Assembly (NCBI GenBank): GCA_030698965.1 | Contig: JAUYLM010000084.1 | Location: forward strand, 1-13,607 | DNA: 13,607 nt | Source: a bacterium | GTDB taxonomy: Bacteria; Patescibacteriota; Minisyncoccia; Phycocordibacterales; PALSA-1337 | Direction of reading: 5' to 3' | In this document: in pieces, positions 6,238-13,171 of the stretch | Layout of the letters: each line of letters starts with the position of its first letter | Position numbering within the stretch: position 1 is the first letter of the stretch | Translations under genes and position numbers: made by a program | Notes under the pieces: model-generated | What the model was told of the DNA's origin: nothing | What the model saw: the letters and a program-made list of their open reading frames with translations, nothing else | The model's database searches: none

Positions 6238-7615
6238 ACACAATCATATACATATCATCGGCATAGCCGGCGTTGCCACCAGCGCCATAGCCATAGCCTT
6301 CCATGACAAAGGCTGGAAGGTTACAGGGAGCGACAAGGGATTCTTCCCTCCAGTTTCCACGGAATTGGAAAAAGCAGGCATTGCTTTTTACGCAGGCTGG
6401 CACCCGGAGAACATGGGCATACCAGACATGGTCATGACGGGAGGAGGCGGAACCAGTCCTTCCAATCCAGAGGTAATGTACGCCGTAGAAAAAAACATTC
6501 CGGTATTTTCCTACGCGGAGATACTGCAGAAATATTTTATAAAGAAGAATTCCATAGTCGTAACCGGCACATGGGGCAAGACTACTACATCCGCCCTTTT
6601 ATCATACATAATAATCCAGGCTGGCATGGACCCGAGCTACTTTACCGGCGGACTCTCACTTTCACATAAGACTGGAGCATTATCGGATACAGACTGGAGC
6701 GTAGTAGAGGGAGATGAGTATCAAGTTTCCATATCAGACAAAAGACCGAAATTTGTATATTACAATCCGACTCACCTTCTGCTTACATCAGTCTCTTGGG
6801 ATCACGCAGATCTTTATCCGACAGAAGAAGCGTACTTTAATGAATTCAAAAATTTAATAAAAAGCATTCCCGAGAATGGAGTGGTGGTCGCATGCATAGA
6901 TGATGAGGGGGTAAAAAAAGTGCTAAGTGAAAGAAAAGTGATTTCATATGGAAAAAATGCAGCTGACTACACGTATCAATCAGTAGAACACACGAAGAAT
7001 GGTCTTTCCTTTACAATAAATAACCACTATAAAATCATTTCCCCCATGCTTGGCCGCTTCAATGCAGAAAATATAACGGCAGCTTTCGCCATGGCACATA
7101 GCATAGGAATAGCTCCTGAAGTCATAGTGAAGGCTATTATGGATTTCAAAGGAATAAAGAGACGGCTTGAGAAAAGGCTCGATGGAGAAATCACACTCCT
7201 GGACTGCCATGCCCCAACACCAGAGAAAGCATCTTCAGTCCTAGAGAGTATTCGTGAAGTCTACAATAAAAAAATAATTGCGGTCTATGAGCCAAATATC
7301 GGAGGGCGTCAGAGGGAATCATCGAGTAAATATGACAATGCCTTTAGGAAGGCCGATCTAGTCATTATCCCAAGACTTACCAAACTAAAAATAGGAGAAA
7401 AAGAAATGCCGATGAATGGTGATGAATTGGCTAGCATTATCGGGAAAACCAACACGAATGTTCAGTATATGGAAAATGACGAAAATTTGGTCACTTTTCT
7501 AAAGTCGGAAGCAAAACTAGGAGATGTCATAGCCTTTCTGGGTTCCCATGGTTTCAGAGGAATGATGGAAGAAACGGTTTTGCTACTTACTTCCCCTCGT
7601 CCACGATCTCAGTAG
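6227..7615 (+). CDS. mpl: Mpl/MurC-type Mur ligase with altered C-terminal motif
   Basis: The 462-aa product is a Mur ligase closest in pattern to Mpl (UDP-MurNAc : tripeptide ligase, muropeptide recycling) and MurC (adds L-Ala). The N-terminal nucleotide fold starts HIIGIAGVATSAIA (9-22). The ATP P-loop is GTWGKTTT (114-121), with Trp where MurC usually has His and MurE/F Asn. EGDEYQVSISDKRPKF (161-176) closely follows the Mpl pattern EGDEYdtaFfDKRsKF, and the middle-domain DHAD is intact (192-195). In the C-terminal domain, D326 is followed by CHAPTP, where MurC/Mpl have DFAHHPT or DYGHHPT; the paired His are lost. The EPNIGGR at 355-361 replaces the usual EPRSNT. ATG 6227 was chosen because similarity begins immediately after it; a TTG lies at 6182. 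It overlaps the Fic stop by 11 bp and the convergent LysW-like gene by 29 bp. Mpl versus MurC identity and substrate remain open. Confidence 0.85.
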   Translation: MQNKHNHIHIIGIAGVATSAIAIAFHDKGWKVTGSDKGFFPPVSTELEKAGIAFYAGWHPENMGIPDMVMTGGGGTSPSNPEVMYAVEKNIPVFSYAEILQKYFIKKNSIVVTGTWGKTTTSALLSYIIIQAGMDPSYFTGGLSLSHKTGALSDTDWSVVEGDEYQVSISDKRPKFVYYNPTHLLLTSVSWDHADLYPTEEAYFNEFKNLIKSIPENGVVVACIDDEGVKKVLSERKVISYGKNAADYTYQSVEHTKNGLSFTINNHYKIISPMLGRFNAENITAAFAMAHSIGIAPEVIVKAIMDFKGIKRRLEKRLDGEITLLDCHAPTPEKASSVLESIREVYNKKIIAVYEPNIGGRQRESSSKYDNAFRKADLVIIPRLTKLKIGEKEMPMNGDELASIIGKTNTNVQYMENDENLVTFLKSEAKLGDVIAFLGSHGFRGMMEETVLLLTSPRPRSQ

Positions 7616-7751
7616 AAACGACTCCTTCTACAGTGCTCTTTACCAACAGAGTGATTCCGCAGTGATTGCATTCGATGACCATGCCTTCCCTGATCGCTGG
7701 ATAGCGGGAAATGTCTATGTCATTTTTACATTCAGGGCAGTTTGATTTCAT
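7587..7751 (-). CDS. LysW-like small zinc-ribbon protein lacking the EDWGE tail
   Basis: This 54-aa protein has two CxxC knuckles (CPEC at 5-8 and CNHC at about 28-31) around a short beta segment, MVIECNHCGITLLV. That spacing and the small size match LysW/ArgW amino-group carrier proteins, which bind zinc and carry lysine or arginine intermediates on a C-terminal Glu (EDWGE) attached by ATP-grasp ligases such as LysX. Here the tail reads STEIVDEGK; the EDWGE end is missing and the last residue is Lys, so carrier function by the usual chemistry is doubtful. ATG 7751 is preferred because GGAA lies about 8 nt upstream; an ATG at 7763 would add four residues. The longer reading to 7943 runs into the divergent gene and is not supported. 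It is divergent from the PLP enzyme and overlaps the Mur-ligase 3' end by 29 bp. It could instead be a small regulator or structural zinc protein. Confidence 0.68.
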   Translation of the reverse strand: MKSNCPECKNDIDISRYPAIREGMVIECNHCGITLLVKSTVEGVVSTEIVDEGK

Positions 7752-7773
7752 TATTTTTTCCATTATGCTTCTA

Positions 7774-7797
7774 ATACTACCCGAAACGGTGTAGTAT
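7774..7797. promoter_or_regulatory. Palindrome between divergent LysW-like and PLP genes
   Basis: ATACTAC (7774-7780) pairs with GTAGTAT (7791-7797), extended by CCG/CGG around an AAA loop, with one bulged T (7790). On both strands TAGTAT within the arms could act as a -10 box (plus strand 7792-7797, about 7 nt before ATG 7804; minus strand 7779-7774). A dyad covering two divergent promoters suggests shared control, but neither -35 is convincing. Confidence 0.45.
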
Positions 7798-7803
7798 ATC
7801 AAT

Positions 7804-8679
7804 ATGGTAACCCCGAATGAATCATCTCCGGAACTGGCGCAGGTCTTGGGCATATCTTCTGTATTCTTCAAGAGAGAAGACTTGCATCCATACGGCTCCC
7901 ATAAGGGCCGGTCTATCCCCCTGATGATCGACATGAAAGTCAAAGAAGGCTGCGATCATTTTGCTATTTCATCTTCCGGCAACGCTGCTCTTGCGGCCGG
8001 ACTTCATATAAAAAATCTGAATGAAAAAAGGGAGAACAAAATAACCCTTGAAATCCTGGCCGGAAAAAATATTGATCCTGATAAGTTAAGGAAGCTTGAA
8101 AATATTAGTGACAGCCACATCCTCCTCTCAATACAGGACCGACCGCTCCAAGCTCTCTTCATGAAAACACAGGATCACTCCGTGCAGAGCCTCCGCCAAT
8201 CCCAGGATGAAACCGCCCTTGATGGATATGCGTCCTTGGCAGAAGAACTTTTGGAAATACCGGATCTCAAAGCCGTATTCATGGGAACGTCGTCGGGTAC
8301 AACCGCTCAGGCTTTGGCAAAATATTTTATTGAGAATAAAAAAGAAATAGAAATTCATATAGTCCAGACCACTTCATGCCATCCCATGGCGGATGCTTTT
8401 GTAGAGAATGACGGGAGGGACGAGAAGTCTATTGCCGATGCCATAGTAGACAGTGTTGCCGCTCGAAAAGATGCCTTGATTCCGCTCATCAAGGAAAGCG
8501 GCGGGAGCGGATGGATAGTTTCCAATGAGGAGATAATATCCGCGATGGATCTTTCAAAAAAGCATGCTGGATCAGGCATATCTCCCAACAGCGCCCTTTC
8601 TCTAGCCGGCCTCATGCAGGCGGCATATACAGGCAAGACATGGAGCGGTCCCGCGGTCTGCATGATTTGCGGGGATTGA
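7804..8679 (+). CDS. Fold-type II PLP-dependent enzyme (threonine synthase/cysteine synthase-like), short form
   Basis: The 291-aa product has the landmarks of the tryptophan-synthase-beta family of PLP enzymes. FFKREDLHPYGSHKGR (21-36) contains the cofactor lysine Lys34 (normally GSFKDRG). ISSSGNAALAAG (55-66) is the substrate-binding loop, and GTSSGTTAQA (161-170) is the phosphate-binding glycine/serine loop. The later SGISPNSALSLAGL (257-270) matches the C-terminal [S/P]-x-S-A-x-x-x-A-G-L region. It is about 60 or more residues shorter than typical threonine or cysteine synthases and starts almost at the active-site lysine strand, so much of the N-terminal region is missing. SHKGR rather than SFKDR is unusual. 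Such enzymes do beta- or gamma-replacement or elimination on amino acids, so it could supply an unusual amino acid. ATG 7804 follows the palindrome closely, perhaps as a nearly leaderless message. Precise reaction unknown. Confidence 0.82.
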   Translation: MVTPNESSPELAQVLGISSVFFKREDLHPYGSHKGRSIPLMIDMKVKEGCDHFAISSSGNAALAAGLHIKNLNEKRENKITLEILAGKNIDPDKLRKLENISDSHILLSIQDRPLQALFMKTQDHSVQSLRQSQDETALDGYASLAEELLEIPDLKAVFMGTSSGTTAQALAKYFIENKKEIEIHIVQTTSCHPMADAFVENDGRDEKSIADAIVDSVAARKDALIPLIKESGGSGWIVSNEEIISAMDLSKKHAGSGISPNSALSLAGLMQAAYTGKTWSGPAVCMICGD

Positions 8680-8712
8680 CTTTTCTTGTCTAATTCCCCA
8701 TGCTATAGGCAG

Positions 8713-9102
8713 ATGAAAAAACAAATAGCCGGAATGCCGATCCTGAGGATTGTCCCGGGATCTGAATCATTAATACTGGACAGTGATCCACGGATCATCG
8801 TGTCAGTATACGTCGTTGTCATTGAGGCTGAACCTCTTGCAATCTTTAGCTCATTTGGCAGACCATTGGAAAAAACGTGCCTGCCTAAGGAAAGGCAGGA
8901 GGAATTCTTCGAAAAACACAGATTGCATCTCCACCCCCGAGGGTGGGCAAATCTGTTCTTATTTGAAGAAAACAACAAACTTTTCATCACGATAGCCTAC
9001 AACACATCCCCCAGGCTTATCACAAGAAAAGTGGTTCCGATTACCTGGAGCCACCGAATTGACCGAAAAAGCGCGGTCCGGGTCATTGTCCCAAAGCAGT
9101 GA
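8713..9102 (+). CDS. Hypothetical protein, 129 aa
   Basis: I do not recognise this family. The protein is soluble-looking, rich in beta-type hydrophobic strands (LRIVPGSESLILDSDPRIIV, then IVSVYVVVIEAEPLAIF), followed by a charged helix KERQEEFFEKHR and more strands ending SAVRVIVPKQ. No cysteine pairs, signal peptide or catalytic motif stand out. ATG 8713 was chosen over TTG 8686 because an AGG-type ribosome site precedes it and the longer N-terminus shows no structure. It lies 33 nt after the PLP-enzyme stop on the same strand, so the two are probably cotranscribed, and a strong terminator follows within 40 bp. Confidence 0.6.
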   Translation: MKKQIAGMPILRIVPGSESLILDSDPRIIVSVYVVVIEAEPLAIFSSFGRPLEKTCLPKERQEEFFEKHRLHLHPRGWANLFLFEENNKLFITIAYNTSPRLITRKVVPITWSHRIDRKSAVRVIVPKQ

Positions 9103-9141
9103 CCTGGCACTGGCAGGAAACAGGAAGTTTGCAAAAAACAG

Positions 9142-9165
9142 TCCCCGCTTTTTAAAGAGCGGGGA
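9142..9165. terminator. Bidirectional intrinsic terminator
   Basis: TCCCCGCT (9142-9149) pairs perfectly with AGCGGGGA (9158-9165) around an 8-nt A/T loop that can itself pair partly. On the plus strand the hairpin is followed by AUUUUUAUU. On the minus strand it is followed by CUGUUUUUUGC. It sits between convergent genes, 39 nt past the 129-aa gene stop and 18 nt past the MurD-like stop, and can end both transcripts. Confidence 0.9.
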
Positions 9166-9183
9166 ATTTTTATTAAAAACAAA

Positions 9184-10431
9184 CTACAGCGCCCTGACTG
9201 CCTTTACGAACTTCTCCCCTCTTTCTTTGCGGGAAATATGGACGCCGATAGCCTCACAGCCGGGGCTGAATAGAACCCTGTCCCCTTTCTTGCCGTACTC
9301 TCTGGCAACGAGAACTGCTTCTTCCATATTCTGAACTTGAAAAAATTTTATGCCCTTCAGCTTTTCCACCTCGGATCTGAATCCCAGCGTACCGCTCCCA
9401 GGCAGGAGAATTACAATAGAAGCGTATTCCGGAATGCTTCTTATGAGCTCGCCGTAATCGTATGGAGTGTACGCTCCGCCGAAAATGAGGATGATATTTT
9501 TATTTATTGAAAATGCCTTTATGGCCGCCAGAGTTGATATGGGATTGACCGAGGCGGAGTCATTATAAAATTCAACGCCTCCGACTTTTTTCACCAGCTC
9601 CTGACGTCCCTTCAATCCCGAGAATCCGCTGACGATATCCTGCGCGTCTTCCTGGCTGACTTTAAAAAGCTCGCTGACCTGGATAGCAAGGGATGAATTG
9701 CCGGCTTTGGTCCGGAGCATCTTGGCCTTTGAGGCGAAACCTGGCTGCGACCTTATGGTCTCTATGACATTGTCGGGCGCGACGACAAAGTTGTTATATG
9801 TCTGGTACTCCAGTATGTTCGAGGAAACTAGAGATGTGAACACCGCTACATGAGGGCTGATGCGTGCGGCATAGCATTCCCCCATCATATCCTCAGGAAT
9901 CCTGGCGAGGACGATATCGCCTGATTTTACTTTTTTGAGATGAGTCATGGCGCCGTTCGGAAGATCAGGGTCGATGAAATAAAGTCCCTGGTCCTCGTAT
10001 CCGGCAAAAGATTTTTTGAGGATTCCGTAAAGCATGTTCGCTACCGTGCTTTTTCCACAGGCTCCCATGATGCCGATCAGAGTGATCGGCGGCGCCAGCT
10101 TCATAAAAAGGATGCCGGGATACTCGATCCTTACCCCGGCTTCATGCGCCTTCTTCAAAAAAAGCGCCTTGCGCGATATTTCAGGAGAAAGGATTATGAG
10201 ATCGGCCTTCGCAAGTTCATCCTGAGCAACCCTGCCTAAGCTGCAACCGGCAAGGCCGCATCCCATGATGACCTGCATGAACCCCTGGAGGCGCGCTTCG
10301 CTTCTTATGTCATACAGGGAAACCTGGCGGCTGAGCTTGGAAAGAAATTTTATGTCAGCGACCATTTCTCCATGGGGCCCAATTCCTATGACGGATATTT
10401 TCTTGTCCTTGAAAAACTCTTTATAATTCAT
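9184..10431 (-). CDS. Degenerate MurD-like Mur ligase homologue
   Basis: The 415-aa product has the order and length of MurD (UDP-MurNAc-L-Ala:D-Glu ligase, about 440 aa). It has an N-terminal Rossmann start KISVIGIGPHG (11-21), a P-loop GIMGACGKST (120-129), GGVEFYNDSASVNP (284-297) matching MurD NDSKaTNP, IILIFGGAYTPYDY (313-326) matching the illIlGGxdKg strand, and VLFSPGCEAIGVH (386-398) matching LSPacaSfDxF. Many residues normally essential are changed. Asn of GTNGK is Cys, Lys of NDSK is Ala, DKG is absent, ELSS is replaced by RIPED (178-182), and the middle-domain DHLDRH with its downstream Lys is missing (SSNILEYQTYNN instead). It may be a pseudoenzyme or a ligase with a new substrate. 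ATG 10431 is preferred to TTG 10437. It overlaps the 98-aa gene by 11 bp and appears to be the last gene of the pyk operon. Confidence 0.8.
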   Translation of the reverse strand: MNYKEFFKDKKISVIGIGPHGEMVADIKFLSKLSRQVSLYDIRSEARLQGFMQVIMGCGLAGCSLGRVAQDELAKADLIILSPEISRKALFLKKAHEAGVRIEYPGILFMKLAPPITLIGIMGACGKSTVANMLYGILKKSFAGYEDQGLYFIDPDLPNGAMTHLKKVKSGDIVLARIPEDMMGECYAARISPHVAVFTSLVSSNILEYQTYNNFVVAPDNVIETIRSQPGFASKAKMLRTKAGNSSLAIQVSELFKVSQEDAQDIVSGFSGLKGRQELVKKVGGVEFYNDSASVNPISTLAAIKAFSINKNIILIFGGAYTPYDYGELIRSIPEYASIVILLPGSGTLGFRSEVEKLKGIKFFQVQNMEEAVLVAREYGKKGDRVLFSPGCEAIGVHISRKERGEKFVKAVRAL

Positions 10432-10717
10432 TTTCAATTATACCCTTCACTTTTATAAGCTCCTGGAGAAGCCCCTGGAGCTTGAGCGTATCCTCTTCAG
10501 ATGCTGACTCCCCGCCTGCGAAGCTGGTGAGTTTCTTCAAAAAAAGGCTGTACATATCATTGAAATACTTTTCCAGTACGACAGCTTCTTCGCCCGAAGG
10601 CACTGCTCCGTCACGCAAGGCAAAAAGGGCTAGTGGCCTCCTGACTCCTTCGAAATAAATATAATCGTCCGACAGGACGCCATCCAGAGATGGAGAAACG
10701 ATGGAATATGTTTTCAT
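10421..10717 (-). CDS. Hypothetical protein, 98 aa
   Basis: I do not recognise this protein. It is acidic and soluble. A strand-rich N-terminus (MKTYSIVSPSLDG, then DDYIYFEGVRRPLALFALRDGA) is followed by a helical C-terminal half (EEAVVLEKYFNDMYSLFLKKL, then EEDTLKLQGLLQELIKVKGI) that could form a helical hairpin or coiled coil. No Shine-Dalgarno is obvious before ATG 10717. It starts 17 nt after radC ends and overlaps the MurD-like start by 11 bp, which suggests translational coupling and possibly a partner role for the MurD-like protein. Confidence 0.68.
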   Translation of the reverse strand: MKTYSIVSPSLDGVLSDDYIYFEGVRRPLALFALRDGAVPSGEEAVVLEKYFNDMYSLFLKKLTSFAGGESASEEDTLKLQGLLQELIKVKGIIENEL

Positions 10718-10734
10718 GACGGTTGGTATTAAAT

Positions 10735-11481
10735 TTAATAATTGGCCTTGATGCTCATAAAAGAATCTTTCGTGACGATGACATGATCCAGGACATTTAT
10801 CCCGAGAATCTTTCCAGCTCGTACGAGCTGGTCAGTGATATCGATGTCCTGAGCGCTAGGCACAGCACTGCCGGAGGGATGATTGTGCGCCAGCACGACT
10901 GCCGCGGCGCTGTATTCGATCGCCGGTCGGAAAACCTCCCTGGGGTGTACAATATTCGTATTTATCGTACCAATAGAGACAACTTCGTCGTGGATTATGC
11001 GGTTATGGCTGTTCAGATAGAGTCCCCTGAGGTGCTCTTTTGGAAGATTGCGCATATCACCCAGATATTCATAGGCGTCTTTGGCAGTGCGAATGACCGT
11101 AAATCCGGCTGAATTTTTTTCATAAAATCTCCTACCGAGCTCTCCGCAGGCTATGACTTGGCAGGCCTTGACGATCGGAATATTGAGATCGGACGAAAGC
11201 CTGGCTGGGTCCTTTTCAGCCAAGATGCTTCTTTCTCCATACTCCCTGATGATACGGCTTGACATCTCCATTATTCCTTCACTCTTGCTACCGGTATTGA
11301 GAATAACCGCCAAGAGCTCCTGAATTGAAAGGATCTCCGGTCCGTGTTTTATGAGCTTCTCTCTGGGCTGATCCTCCAAAGGAAGGTCTCTTATCTTCAG
11401 GACATATTCTCTGAGAGAGCCGTCCAAAAATAAGTTAGTATCCTCCAGGGCATATGACCTTGTTTTTTCCTTTGTTGCCAT
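10735..11481 (-). CDS. radC: RadC/UPF0758 JAMM-domain protein
   Basis: The 248-aa product has the RadC layout. A helix-hairpin-helix-like N-terminal half (REKLIKHGPEILSIQELLAVIL, from about 40) is followed by a C-terminal JAMM metal-binding domain. AHNHPSGSAVPSAQDIDIT (198-216) gives the His199-x-His201 and Asp212 metal ligands, with a Glu in HDEVVS (about 166). The ending DHVIVTKDSFMSI is typical. RadC proteins are conserved and have been linked to genome maintenance, but their biochemical role is unsettled and involvement in recombination repair has been questioned. The start is ATG 11481, 8 nt after the small membrane-peptide gene. It is in operon with pyk upstream and the 98-aa and MurD-like genes downstream. 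Confidence 0.95.
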   Translation of the reverse strand: MATKEKTRSYALEDTNLFLDGSLREYVLKIRDLPLEDQPREKLIKHGPEILSIQELLAVILNTGSKSEGIMEMSSRIIREYGERSILAEKDPARLSSDLNIPIVKACQVIACGELGRRFYEKNSAGFTVIRTAKDAYEYLGDMRNLPKEHLRGLYLNSHNRIIHDEVVSIGTINTNIVHPREVFRPAIEYSAAAVVLAHNHPSGSAVPSAQDIDITDQLVRAGKILGINVLDHVIVTKDSFMSIKANY

Positions 11482-11489
11482 AGGGCTAA

Positions 11490-11684
11490 TTATAGCACTA
11501 CTTTCAATATTGAATATATAAGGATAAAAATCGCCAGCAAAATGGGCGCTAGGTAGAGATATCCCCTCCAGCCCAGTTCTTTCTTGGAATCTATGAACGA
11601 ACTGAGAAAGTAGTAGAATAGTTCCTCGAGGAATTTCCCGAACCCTTCAAAAAGTTTGCCCAAAGCTTCCAACTCCTTCTTCAT
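11490..11684 (-). CDS. Small membrane protein, 64 aa
   Basis: This is a tiny protein with an amphipathic helical N-terminal half (MKKELEALGKLFEGFGKF, LEELFYYFLSSFIDSKKEL) and one strong C-terminal transmembrane segment (YLYLAPILLAIFILIYSIL, about 44-62). The start is ATG 11684, one base after the pyruvate-kinase stop (TAG-T-ATG), so translation is probably coupled. It ends 8 nt before radC. Its operon position and clean TM segment support a real gene. The role is unknown; it may be a membrane anchor or an amphipathic small protein. A longer reading to 11759 lies inside pyk and is not supported. Confidence 0.68.
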   Translation of the reverse strand: MKKELEALGKLFEGFGKFLEELFYYFLSSFIDSKKELGWRGYLYLAPILLAIFILIYSILKVVL

Positions 11685-11685
11685 A

Positions 11686-13104
11686 CTAGAGAGTCTCCAC
11701 GAGGATGGTATTCGTCTCCTGAGCCTTTCCTCCCAGGGGCATGCCGGACAGTATGACAACCTTATCTCCCTTCACTGATATTTTCTCCTTTAGAATAACT
11801 TTTCGGACCAGGAGCATTACTTCTTCCATACTGGAAAACCTGGGGACAACGGTCGGATAACAGCCGAAAGAGAGCATCAGCTGGTTAGCTGCGGTATCGT
11901 TTGTAGTCAAGGCGATAATGCGTTCTGCGGGCTTATAGCGGGCAACCATGCGGGCTGTTCTGCCTGATACCGTCAGAGCTATGATGAATCTGGCTCCAAG
12001 CTCATGGCTAGCGAGCACGGCTGACTGGGAAATCACGTCTGTTATGCCGTTTGAACTTCCATATTGCGCGATAGTATCGGCAGTATAAACATCCCTTTCA
12101 ACCCTCAGTGCTATTCTTGTCATCATCTCTACCGCCTCAACCGGATATTCTCCCAGGGTAGTTTCTTCAGAAAGCATGATAGCGTCAGTACCGTCAATGA
12201 CGGCATTCGCGACATCGGAAACTTCTGCTCTTGTGGGAACCGGACTTTTTATCATTGACTCGAGCATCTGAGTGGCGGTGATTACCGGTTTGCCAATGGC
12301 ATTGCACTTCTGGATGATCATTTTCTGAACAAGAGGCACTTCCTCAGCGGGAATCTCTATGGCAAGGTCACCTCTTGCTATCATGATTCCGTCGCATAGA
12401 TCGATAATCTCATCAATGCTATCCAAAGCTTCCGGAGTCTCTATCTTAGCAATGATTCCGGCTTTTGATTTCGCGGCATTGAGAATGGTGCGAAGCTCGG
12501 TGATATCGGAAGGCCGCCGCACAAAAGAAAGAGCGATGAAATCCACCTTATTTTTTATGCCAAACTCCACATCTTCTCTGTCCTTTTCAGTAATAGAGCT
12601 GATGGAGAGGTATGCTCCCGGAAGGTTGACCCCCCTCCTGCTCTTTATCGTGCCTCCGATGATTACCTTGGTGGCAACTTCCTTACCTTTTATGTCCGTA
12701 ATTTTCAGCTTCAGCTTCCCATCGTGAACCAATATATATCCTCCGACCTTCACTTCCTTTGGCAGAAGCGGATAATTGATAAAAGCTTTCTTCTCATTTC
12801 CCATCGTTTTCTCGGTTGTCAGTGTAAATACTTGTCCGGTCTTGAGCGTAACAATTCCATTTTCAAATTCTCCTATGCGGATTTTCGGACCTCCCAAATC
12901 CTGAATCACGGCGATTGTCTTGCCTGTTTTTTCTCTTACTTTTTTGATGTTATCGATCCTATTTTGATGCTCGGCAAAATCACCATGGGAAAAATTGAGG
13001 CGCATAACATTCATTCCGGCCCTGACCAGTGCGGTGAGCTTTTCTACGCTTTCCGTAGCGGGTCCAATAGTGCAGACAATCTTTGTTTTCTTTCCTAAAT
13101 TCAT
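11686..13104 (-). CDS. pyk: Pyruvate kinase
   Basis: Pyruvate kinase converts phosphoenolpyruvate and ADP to pyruvate and ATP, the last glycolytic step. The 472-aa product is near the usual length (E. coli PykF is 470). It begins TKIVCTIGPATES (7-19) with the substrate-binding MNVMRLNFSHG (31-41), then QDLGGPKIRIG (68-78). The active-site signature IIAKIETPEALD (217-228) with Lys220 and Glu222 is intact, as are DGIMIARGDLAIEIP (238-252) and ITATQMLESM (275-284). The C-terminal allosteric domain is present. All catalytic residues look intact. The start is ATG 13104, with no strong Shine-Dalgarno. It appears to lead an operon with the 64-aa peptide, radC, the 98-aa gene and the MurD-like gene, tying glycolysis and envelope-type genes to one transcript. 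Confidence 0.98.
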   Translation of the reverse strand: MNLGKKTKIVCTIGPATESVEKLTALVRAGMNVMRLNFSHGDFAEHQNRIDNIKKVREKTGKTIAVIQDLGGPKIRIGEFENGIVTLKTGQVFTLTTEKTMGNEKKAFINYPLLPKEVKVGGYILVHDGKLKLKITDIKGKEVATKVIIGGTIKSRRGVNLPGAYLSISSITEKDREDVEFGIKNKVDFIALSFVRRPSDITELRTILNAAKSKAGIIAKIETPEALDSIDEIIDLCDGIMIARGDLAIEIPAEEVPLVQKMIIQKCNAIGKPVITATQMLESMIKSPVPTRAEVSDVANAVIDGTDAIMLSEETTLGEYPVEAVEMMTRIALRVERDVYTADTIAQYGSSNGITDVISQSAVLASHELGARFIIALTVSGRTARMVARYKPAERIIALTTNDTAANQLMLSFGCYPTVVPRFSSMEEVMLLVRKVILKEKISVKGDKVVILSGMPLGGKAQETNTILVETL

Positions 13105-13171
13105 ATCTGGGCAGGTTTAATTAATGATAAATATAGTAGGAATAAATACTACCCTAAATGCGTTCTTATTG

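Noticed and set aside
7752..7943. N-terminal extension of the LysW-like protein to 7943
   Set aside because: The extension is antisense to the PLP enzyme and crosses the shared promoter; LysW proteins are about 54 aa and start just before CPEC.
13105..13171. Promoter and TAGTA/TACTA dyad ahead of pyk
   Set aside because: The region is AT-rich with several -10-like hexamers but no -35 at proper spacing stands out, and the dyad is only 5 bp, so I do not call a specific promoter.
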